From: Streptococcus urinalis 2285-97
Lineage (GTDB): Bacteria; Bacillota; Bacilli; Lactobacillales; Streptococcaceae
Reading direction: 5' to 3'
Assembly (NCBI RefSeq): GCF_000188055.2
Contig: NZ_AEUZ02000001.1
Coordinates: 1,750,001 to 1,814,000, forward strand
Length of the DNA stretch: 64,000 nucleotides
The notes below the pieces were generated by a model. That model had not been told where the DNA came from and searched no databases. It saw only the letters and a program-made list of their open reading frames with translations. Made by a program: the position numbers and the translations under genes. Shown here in pieces: positions 26,922-32,862 of this stretch (position 1 is its first letter; each line of letters starts with the position of its first letter).

Positions 26922-27246
26922 GAAATATCAGATTATCTATGCTCCTGATGTTTTAGAGAAGCTAAAAGAAATTCGTGATTATATTTCCCAAAACTATTCC
27001 TCAACATCAGGTCAGCGTAAAATGGAGCAAATCATTAATGACATAGAAAAACTTGAAGTTTTCCCAGAAGTTGGTTTTGATGCCGATGAAAAATATGGTT
27101 CAGAAATCAGCAATTATCACAGTACTAGAGGTTACACCTTAAGTAAAAATTATATTGTCCTATACCATATCGAAGAGGAAGAGAATAGGGTTGTTATTGA
27201 TTACTTGCTTCCTACTCGAAGCGACTATATGAAATTGTTTAAATAG
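26911..27246 (+). CDS. RelE/ParE-family toxin
   Basis: A 111-aa toxin of the RelE/ParE superfamily: IIYAPDVLEKLKEIRDYISQNYSS at the N-terminus, KLEVFPEVGFD in the middle, and the C-terminal YTLSKNYIVLYHIEEEENRVVIDYLLPTRSDYMKLF strands. It starts at a TTG inside the antitoxin gene, so translation is probably coupled. RelE members cut mRNA on the ribosome and ParE members poison gyrase; the sequence alone does not decide which. A terminator follows. Confidence 0.8.
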   Translation: MDYKKYQIIYAPDVLEKLKEIRDYISQNYSSTSGQRKMEQIINDIEKLEVFPEVGFDADEKYGSEISNYHSTRGYTLSKNYIVLYHIEEEENRVVIDYLLPTRSDYMKLFK

Positions 27247-27251
27247 CAATC

Positions 27252-27282
27252 AAAAAGCCTTAGCGTAATGCCAAGGCTTTTT
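27252..27282 (+). terminator. Terminator of the toxin-antitoxin operon
   Basis: AAAAAGCCTTAGC / (G)CCAAGGCTTTTT type hairpin with a T run, immediately after the toxin stop. Confidence 0.75.
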
Positions 27283-27550
27283 GAAGATTACAAATTAACT
27301 AGGAGCAAAATTAGTTTGGGCTGTTTAGTAGATATTCCACAAGGCAGAGCCAACCCTGTATTGATAAACAACACCTTTGAGAAAACTGTTACCAGTCAAT
27401 CAACCTTCTCCTAATGTAAAAGCTGAGAACCCAGTCGGGGATTTACCTAAGTATACTCAGGAGGCAACACCTCTACCTAATACCTTCAATAAGTATTTTT
27501 TGAATGAATTGTTACCAATTCAAACTCAATCTCAACTTTCTTCCACTCTA
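27283..27550. other. Gene-free stretch with possible surface-protein remnant
   Basis: No intact gene. On the plus strand two adjoining frames read VDIPQGRANPVLINNTFEKTVT and then, after a frame change, PVNQPSPNVKAENPVGDLPK and YTQEATPLPNT. The proline-rich character and an LPNT ending hint at a broken wall-anchored protein, but this is weak. Confidence 0.2.
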
Positions 27551-28021
27551 TCACTTTTTATTACCTTTTGCAAGGCTTTTATAAACATTAATTTGTTCAA
27601 TCGGTAGCATTGTGTCCATGGTTTTAATTAGTCGATGATAGATTGCGTAACGTGTGTCCGGATTGGAAATATCAGCAATAAAATTTCTATATCCCTTAAC
27701 ATAATCTTCTTCATCAGTTGGCAAAATACCTATCAGCATCTTTGTACTATCTTTTGGATTAACCTCATATCCAAATCTGATATTGTAATTAGCTAGTTCA
27801 TTTTTTATACGATAAAGCTCTAGACCATTATTGTAAAAATCATTGAATTCTGGGACTTCAAACAATGACGTATCAATGTCTAAATTGTCTTCTGCCACAT
27901 AAGAATATGTCCACCAAAGTAGGAATAAAAGATTTTTACCGGTGTAGGTAGGTCCTACTCCTCCCGTATCTTTTTTTGATAAGTCATGGTCAAAGTAATA
28001 AACAATTTTTTTATCTGTCAT
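27551..28021 (-). CDS. Hypothetical protein of element 1
   Basis: A 156-aa soluble, acidic protein that I do not recognise. It begins MTDKKIVYYFDHDLSKKDTG and has a hydrophobic patch KNLLFLLWWTYSYVAED at about 29-45, not long or pure enough to be a clear membrane segment. It is codirectional with the relaxase gene and starts about 170 bases after it, with the large palindrome at 28054-28168 between. A clear ribosome site (GGAGAAATTAAA) precedes ATG 28021, so it is probably expressed. Function unknown. Confidence 0.6.
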   Translation of the reverse strand: MTDKKIVYYFDHDLSKKDTGGVGPTYTGKNLLFLLWWTYSYVAEDNLDIDTSLFEVPEFNDFYNNGLELYRIKNELANYNIRFGYEVNPKDSTKMLIGILPTDEEDYVKGYRNFIADISNPDTRYAIYHRLIKTMDTMLPIEQINVYKSLAKGNKK

Positions 28022-28053
28022 TTTAATTTCTCCTTGCTCATTTATTCCATGGT

Positions 28054-28168
28054 TCTCTTGACAACAAGTAACCTAGACTGTTTTAGCCTATGGCGATCGG
28101 TCGCCAGTTCTTTAGCATGACGACTCGACCCCATCTAGTCTAAACTTGCCTAGCTTGTTATCAAGAGA
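28054..28168. repeat. Large imperfect palindrome, candidate single-strand origin
   Basis: Outer arms TCTCTTGACAACAAG (28054-28068) and CTTGTTATCAAGAGA (28154-28168) pair with one mismatch; inner arms TAGACT (28074-28079) and AGTCTA (28137-28142) pair perfectly; the apex has GGCGA-TCGG-TCGCC (28092-28105). A folded structure of about 115 bases next to a mobV gene is how single-strand origins lie on pMV158-type plasmids. The class (ssoA/U/T/W) cannot be told by eye. Confidence 0.5.
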
Positions 28169-28188
28169 CTTTCACGGCATAAAAATAG

Positions 28189-29445
28189 CTAACTATTACT
28201 ATCAACCATCTTCTTAACTTGTCTGATTGCTGTTTTAGCTAAACCAATAGGATTTAGAGAGTTTATGATTGATAATGTTTCTCTATAAACCTGTTTAGGC
28301 ATAAATTCTTTAGCTTTTTCTTTCCAAACAGAGAGGCTTTTATTCAGAATTTTCACTTGTTCATCAAGCATTTTTACTTTGTCCTTTAATTTTCTGTTTT
28401 CTTGACTTAATTTGATATTTTTATCAGCTGTCTTACGGTGATTGAGTAATTCTCTAGAAAGGTGATTGTTCTGCGACTGGGCTTTAACCAACTCTCTTTT
28501 TAACTCAGCATTACTAGATGCATGTTTCGAAGCAGTTTGAAATAGTCTATTATAGGTTTCTTTATCCATCTTCAATTTGCCATCAAAGCTTTGTTTTACC
28601 AAATCTTCTTTTTGAATTCTATCAAGTTGTAATAGTTCAATGTCTTTTATGTCTTCAATGCTTTCAGCTAGTGACTGTTTCTCTAATTCATACTGCTTCA
28701 AATCGCCAACAGCATCCCATTCTTTCGCTTCCAATTCTTTAAGCCTACTTTCTTTATCAGCTATTGTATCGTTAACATTTGAAATCTTATCATCAAGTGC
28801 TTTCAATTCTTCATGTTTATCAGCTAGTTTTCTATCAGCGTTATCCAGTAATCGTTGTTTTTCTTTAAATTCAGCAGTTTCCAAATGTTTTTTCTTACTG
28901 CCTATTTCGCCACGTTGTAGGTTAAAACCATGCTCATTAAGGTACTTGGGAAGTTCATCTTGGATTGCTACAAGTTTCTCTTTATTTCCAAACAGTGCTT
29001 TTGAACTTCACTTACCATTTTTCATTGGCACGATACCTAAATGCATATGCGGAGTACTTTCATCAAGGTGAACTCTAGCGTAAGCAATATTAGCATCACC
29101 ATATTTTTCAGCAAAATAATCTTTAGCTGTCTCAAAAAACTCTCGTGTCTGTTTCTCATCTAACGAGTTAAAAAACGTTTTATCTGAAGTAATAATCCAT
29201 TCGTTACAGAGTATAGCATCTTTACGGACTCCACGAGTAGATAAGCGATTTTCATTGATATGCTCCTTTATTTGTTTGTGATAATTTTGTGCCTGGTCTC
29301 GATTTGTCAGTTCATAATTAAGGTGAGATTTCTCAACGTCAATTTCTTTATTTGAGTGATTTTTAAAAATCCGTTCATTATGATTATAAATAGCCGTCAA
29401 CTGACCTGACTTGTACTTAGCCCTTCTAGCAACAACATAACTCAT
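28189..29445 (-). pseudogene. MobV/Pre-family relaxase with an in-frame TGA
   Basis: The frame covers 419 codons, full length for MobV relaxases. Residues 1-145 include the HUH metal-binding signature HLDESTPHMHLG, with the rest of the catalytic N-terminus. A TGA at 29008-29010 interrupts the frame after PMKNGK and the same frame resumes as SSKALFGNKEKLVAIQDEL and a long coiled-coil (about 190-360). A single base change (TTA to TGA at a leucine position in relatives, from memory) would explain it. The truncated 145-aa product would lack the end of the relaxase domain. An oriT-like hairpin lies upstream at 29561-29586. Confidence 0.85.
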
Positions 29446-29483
29446 TTTTTAATTCTCCTTTCTCGGCTCAAAAGGTCGCCGAG

Positions 29484-29506
29484 ATGGTGGCGGTAATTGC
29501 CACCAT
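29484..29506. repeat. Hairpin between oriT and relaxase gene
   Basis: ATGGTGGC (29484-29491) and GCCACCAT (29499-29506) form an 8-base perfect stem with a 7-base loop, upstream of the relaxase ribosome site. Confidence 0.6.
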
Positions 29507-29560
29507 GAATAAGCAACCTATTATCTGGATTTCTTCTTAAGGGATCGGCATAACTTCCAT

Positions 29561-29586
29561 GTAAAGTGTAACGCACTACACTTTAC
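29561..29586 (-). other. MobV-type origin of transfer (oriT) core
   Basis: Perfect 10-base inverted repeat GTAAAGTGTA / TACACTTTAC around a six-base loop read GTGCGT on the minus strand. The pMV158 oriT has the same plan (AAAGTATA-GTGTGT-TATACTTT, nick within TAGTG/TG). By analogy the nick here lies after TAGTG in the loop. The site is 115 bases upstream of the relaxase start, as expected for this family. Confidence 0.8.
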
Positions 29587-29605
29587 TACGTAAATGTGCG
29601 TTCTC

Positions 29606-29775
29606 CGAAGGGTCTTGCAGACAGCTCTTCGCTCCGAATACAGGAGCGACTTCGAACCACCTCTCGAGCCACAAGAGGAGCTTCGATTATACTCGCCGAA
29701 GCGAGTAGGGCACTTAAGCAGTGCCCTTGGTCGGACGCTTCGCATTGTCCGACAATTGCCATCAAAAGATGGCAA
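29606..29775. repeat. Cluster of seven consecutive stem-loops beside oriT
   Basis: Stems, in order: CGAAG/CTTCG (29606, 29627) with inner GTCT/AGAC; GCTCC/GGAGC (29631, 29643); TCGAA/TTCGA enclosing CCTCT/AGAGG (29652-29686); ACTCGC/GCGAGT (29691, 29701); GGGCAC/GTGCCC (29708, 29721); GTCGGAC/GTCCGAC (29730, 29747); TTGCCATC/GATGGCAA (29756, 29768). The stretch is visibly more GC-rich than its surroundings. ORFs on both strands here are palindrome artefacts. The last hairpin overlaps the 3' end of the adjoining gene. Candidate roles: ssDNA structure at oriT, a replication origin, or a structured RNA. Confidence 0.65.
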
Positions 29776-30196
29776 GCCATATTGCCACTAATAAAGTGAT
29801 TACCATGACAGCTAAAGTAATAATCAGCAATAGCTTCTGTCGTTCCAAGCTCCGAACATAGTTGAGTAACTCATAATTTTTTTGTACCAAGTTTTGGTTG
29901 TCCTCAAGTAAAGGAGTTAACTTGTCAGCTAGTCTATCTATCCGATATTGCATTCCCTTCTTTTCTTGCTCGAATTCTTCTTGAATATCACCCAGCGTTT
30001 TTTCCAGTTCAATGACATCATTCTCAAAATGATAATCTTCAAGTATCTTAATGCCTATCAAATCAAGATTTTCAACCTTTTGGTTGTCTCGGTATAAATG
30101 ACCTTTCAACATTTCTTTATATTTTGGAGAGCGTATGCGTTTATAGATAGATTGGCTACTAACTCCTAGACTATCAGCATAATCTTTTATTCTCAT
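29762..30196 (-). CDS. HTH-coiled-coil-membrane protein of element 1
   Basis: A 144-aa protein with an N-terminal helix-turn-helix (MRIKDYADSLGVSSQSIYKRIRSPKYKE), a long charged coiled-coil (about 50-115) and a C-terminal membrane anchor (LLLIITLAVMVITLLVAIWL). This layout resembles plasmid DUF536-type replication/partition-associated proteins, many of which lack the membrane anchor. I start at ATG 30196 (GAGG six bases upstream). It is transcribed toward the hairpin cluster and oriT. It may tether element DNA to the membrane; this is inference. Confidence 0.65.
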   Translation of the reverse strand: MRIKDYADSLGVSSQSIYKRIRSPKYKEMLKGHLYRDNQKVENLDLIGIKILEDYHFENDVIELEKTLGDIQEEFEQEKKGMQYRIDRLADKLTPLLEDNQNLVQKNYELLNYVRSLERQKLLLIITLAVMVITLLVAIWLAIF

Positions 30197-30453
30197 TTTT
30201 GACCTCGTAACTCCTTGATAATACTGAATTTTCAACAAAAGGGTTGAAAGCTATTTTTGTCTATCCTACCCCCATAATAAGCGAGCTGATTTTCTAGTCT
30301 TGGTCTTTCATGCTTCAACAAGTCTTTCAGCAAACCTAACAGTCAAAAAAGATGGAGAAGTTTTTTCAAAAAGGTATCAAAAGCAAAAACGACAAAAAAA
30401 GCACCTTGCAAGAGACTTGCAAAATGCTTGTAATCGTTGATGTAAAGGGGTTC
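30197..30453. other. Right end of element 1, gene-free, with arm-like repeat and terminator
   Basis: Contains AAAAAGGTATCAAAA (30368-30382), similar to the tandem repeats near the left end, and a terminator (30394-30429, minus strand GCATTTTGCAA / TTGCAAGGTGC then TTTTTTT) that follows the middle rpsI 3' copy. No gene is visible. Confidence 0.5.
30394..30429 (-). terminator. Terminator following the middle rpsI 3' copy
   Basis: Eleven-pair stem with G-U pairs and a T7 run on the minus strand, in the position an rpsI terminator would occupy. Its TTGCAA core resembles the terminator after the true rpsI. Confidence 0.7.
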
Positions 30454-30504
30454 TTAACGTTTTGAGAATTGTGATGCTTTACGGGCTTTTTTAAGACCTG
30501 GTTT
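30454..30504 (-). repeat. Middle attachment-site copy: rpsI 3' end duplicate
   Basis: Encodes [20 protein letters not shown] on the minus strand with codons matching the true rpsI (GCA TCA CAA TTC TCA) except for a few silent changes. It is the junction between elements 1 and 2. Confidence 0.85.
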
Positions 30505-30706
30505 GGAAAGTATGAGTTTCAGTTGGGTTAAAAACAGTGCAATATCAAGGCTTTTCAGAACGATATCTACTAATTAATTTCATAAAATTTGAATCAATAT
30601 TTTTAAAATGGGGAAATAGTTTAGGTATGTAAGAATTAATATAATACGCCAAACCTTGGTCACCATTTTTAGTTATTCACTCTTTTTTCAGATAGTGTTT
30701 TTAAAG
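30505..30706 (-). other. Gene-remnant region at the left of element 2
   Basis: On the minus strand an open stretch without a start reads NGDQGLAYYINSYIPKLFPH and continues to ISRYRSEKP-stop (ending about 30564). It may be the 3' end of a lost gene; I do not recognise the family. Confidence 0.25.
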
Positions 30707-31024
30707 TTATGATGTAAAATGGTAAAATGCCGCAATTAAAACACTATACATCATAATCGGAGGATAGACAATTAAAGATAGAATCAATCCCACTCCTTTA
30801 ATTATTAGGTCAGGTATCAATAACTTTCTATATTGTGCGGTAGCTTCAAGTAATTCTTTCTGATCTATATTGGGTTTATCAATTACTTTATGTAAAAACC
30901 AGTTTGCTACCGTTGAAACAATAACAATCAGTCCATAAAAGAGCTGTGCCGTATGATTCATGAAATGACTACTAACTATTCCAGTAGCATAGGGCATAAA
31001 TGAAACAAAAAATAAAAGATACAA
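30707..31024 (-). pseudogene. DUF1211 (TMEM175-like) channel, C-terminal fragment
   Basis: The 105-aa frame resembles the second half of bacterial TMEM175/DUF1211 potassium channels: LFFVSFMPYATGIVSSHFMN followed by a membrane segment and IIKGVGLILSLIVYPPIMMYSVL. These proteins are about 190-200 aa; the N-terminal half is missing and the frame is joined upstream to a broken XRE regulator. There is no good start codon. It lies downstream of cadD-cadC on the same strand. Confidence 0.6.
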
Positions 31025-31030
31025 ATTCTT

Positions 31031-31164
31031 TCAAATTCCTCCCTTTTCAACTTGGCTAACTTGACCTGCATTACCTAGGTCGCTTGCTTTAAATTATACT
31101 TTTTTCTTAAACATTTGATACGAGTAGGTATTTCTTGTGAGTAATTTTCATCAAAAAATTTCAT
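31031..31164 (-). pseudogene. XRE-family HTH regulator, N-terminal fragment with frameshift
   Basis: ATG 31164 follows GGGAG and starts MKFFDENYSQEIPTRIKCLR, then KKYNLKQA, the beginning of an XRE helix-turn-helix. The frame then stops (TAG at 31075-31077), but the next frame continues DLGNAGQVSQVEKGG, the rest of the recognition helix, and stops at 31031. The rest of the gene has been replaced by the DUF1211 fragment. Confidence 0.6.
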
Positions 31165-31207
31165 ATATAATCTCCCTATAACCATGGAAAAGTAGTAAAA
31201 ATAGTTG

Positions 31208-31546
31208 TTATCCTAGTTGATTAAAAAAATCTCTGATTTCCTCATCTTTTATAAAATAATATATAATTTTCCCCTCTCTTCTAGTGTCCAAGATGTTTTG
31301 ATTGGCTAGTTTACGAAGATGGTGGGAGGCAGATGCCATACTGAGATTTAATAAACAGGCTATATCGCAGACACAGAGTTCTTCGACGGCAAGGAGATAA
31401 AAAATGATATTTATCTGTTTATTATCGGTAAATTTTGATAAAATGCGAAGTGATTTTTGGACTTTTTCCTTTTCAAGGTAGTTCGTTGCGGTTGTAACAT
31501 TTTGTTGATTTATAACATCCATTTGACAGATACTATCTTTTTTCAT
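31208..31546 (-). CDS. cadC: Cadmium-responsive ArsR/SmtB-family repressor
   Basis: A 112-aa winged-helix repressor. The metal-site motif ELCVCDIACLL lies in the recognition region (about 58-68) and the DNA-reading helix is MASASHHLRKLANQNIL; a further cysteine is near the N-terminus (SICQMD), as in CadC/CadX. I start at ATG 31546 with TAGGAG upstream; it overlaps neither neighbour and follows cadD by about 12 bases. Cd, Pb or Zn binding would release it from the operator at 32183-32202. Confidence 0.88.
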   Translation of the reverse strand: MKKDSICQMDVINQQNVTTATNYLEKEKVQKSLRILSKFTDNKQINIIFYLLAVEELCVCDIACLLNLSMASASHHLRKLANQNILDTRREGKIIYYFIKDEEIRDFFNQLG

Positions 31547-31557
31547 AATTTTTTCTC

Positions 31558-32172
31558 CTAGCCTAACACAGCCCATAGCATGTCAAAGCTGTTGTTTTCA
31601 ATCAGGATATACATCCCCAATCCTAAATAGACAACGGCAATAAACCATCTGCTATATTTTTCCAAAGTTTCTCCAACAGAAGGGACTTGTGCTAATTTTT
31701 GGGCAGAAAAAACCAAGAGATAAATCATGACTAGAAAAGTAAGTAAAGTCACTATCAAATTCGCTAAATTTAAGGTGGTAAAATATGGGACAAAGACACC
31801 AATATTGTCAGCACCACAACTTGCAAAAGTAATCATAGCGACTAGAAAAATCAGGTTTTTATTGTCTTTTCGCAAACCATCTTTTGCAATAGCTTCTCCA
31901 TCAGAATCTCCTAAAAGCAAAACTTTGAGGCCTAGGAAAATTGGAATCAAACCGAGTAAACCTAAAATCTCTTTACTAGGAATATAATTTAAGACAAATG
32001 CAAAAAGCAAACTTAGGGATATTAGACTAACAGAGCCTAGAAATTGTCCTAAATAGATGTTAATGATGTCCTTTCTGCTTTTTCTTTTGGCAAAAAATAA
32101 CATTAGGATAATAAGTAAGTCTACGGCTGTCCCAGAATACAGGATTATTGAAGTAACAATATTTTGAATCAT
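31558..32172 (-). CDS. cadD: Cadmium resistance transporter
   Basis: A 204-aa membrane protein with five to six hydrophobic segments, of the CadD family. Features are GTAVDLLIILMLFFAKRKSRKD near the N-terminus, LGQFLGSVSLISLSL, and the conserved FASCGADNIGVFVPYF near residue 120. It exports or sequesters cadmium, in a two-gene operon with cadC. ATG 32172 has a GGTG-type ribosome site. Confidence 0.9.
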   Translation of the reverse strand: MIQNIVTSIILYSGTAVDLLIILMLFFAKRKSRKDIINIYLGQFLGSVSLISLSLLFAFVLNYIPSKEILGLLGLIPIFLGLKVLLLGDSDGEAIAKDGLRKDNKNLIFLVAMITFASCGADNIGVFVPYFTTLNLANLIVTLLTFLVMIYLLVFSAQKLAQVPSVGETLEKYSRWFIAVVYLGLGMYILIENNSFDMLWAVLG

Positions 32173-32182
32173 AAAACACCTT

Positions 32183-32202
32183 ATTCAAATATATTTTTGA
32201 AT
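32183..32202 (-). promoter_or_regulatory. CadC operator at the cadDC promoter
   Basis: ATTCAAA-six bases-TTTGAAT inverted repeat immediately upstream of cadD. CadC/CadX operators have the same TATTCAAATA...TATTTGAATA plan, so self-repression by CadC is expected. Confidence 0.75.
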
Positions 32203-32862
32203 GTATTCTAACATTAAACTTTGTAGATGTCAACTTAAAATCCACCAATTAATAATTGCATGTCAATATTTGTATTGTGAAACTAGTTTCAGAAATATAT
32301 AGTCTTAAAGTATGTCCACTGCCAATGATTTTTTCAATATTTAAGAGGAGATTTATAATGGTTCATTTCTATAAATTTTTAAACGAGTTATATATTTTGT
32401 TTAACCAATTATTAACTATTTTTATCAATAATCACTTCATTAATTTGTACTTTTTAATTTTGATTTATTTTTCGTGCATATTTTATATGAATTTAATTCT
32501 AATACATTTTAAATAAAAAATACGCAATTTTAATTGGCACCGACCCCCGTAAATGAGAATTAAATAAAAACACCTCCAAGTTGGATTTGGTACAATATAA
32601 TCAAATGCTCATGGAGGTGGTTTTTTATGGTTAAAAAACGTGTGGAGACGGTGGTATTATTGTCAAGAAAATAGAATAACAAGCTATAAAACTGTCGAAA
32701 TAGGTGGCTTTTAGGATTTTTAAAAGAAATCGGTTCTATAATAAATTAAAAATCGTCTACTTCTACCAACACGATTTCACAAAGAGCCAGTACTTACATC
32801 TCTTTTTCTCCTGTAAAACTATTGTATCTTGATACTTTAAGGAGTTTCAATCATTCGATCTG
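32203..32862. other. Gene-free region with insertion-sequence remnants
   Basis: About 660 bases without an intact gene. CACCTCCA (about 32572-32579) and TGGAGGTG (32612-32619) form an inverted repeat. GGAGGTGG then serves as a ribosome site for a 15-codon open frame MVKKRVETVVLLSRK (32627-32674) that looks like a cut-off gene start. Further right, read on the minus strand, GGCTCTTTGTGAAATCGTGT (about 32760-32779 region) resembles an ISL3-family end. Confidence 0.3.

Larger units (their letters stand above)
26340..30504. mobile_element. Element 1: mobilizable element remnant at the rpsI 3' end
   Basis: Bounded by two direct copies of the rpsI 3' end (26340-26390 and 30454-30504). It holds a toxin-antitoxin pair, a 156-aa unknown, a MobV relaxase gene with a nonsense codon, an oriT-like site, and an HTH/membrane protein. 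GGTATCAAA-type repeats lie just inside both ends (26494-26513, 30368-30382), as expected for recombinase arm sites. No integrase or excisionase gene is seen, so it is either a cis-mobilizable derivative or has decayed. Confidence 0.7.

Noticed and set aside
29606..29775. CRISPR-like array
   Set aside because: The stems and spacers are all different and there is no constant direct repeat or cas gene.
29594..29799. Open reading frames on both strands across the hairpin cluster
   Set aside because: They overlap each other on both strands, have arginine-rich low-complexity products and no ribosome sites; the palindromic, GC-rich sequence creates them.
32256..32516. An 86-aa hydrophobic plus-strand frame after cadD
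   Set aside because: AT-rich composition (mostly Phe, Ile, Leu, Asn), no family resemblance and only part of it follows a ribosome-like site; probably chance.
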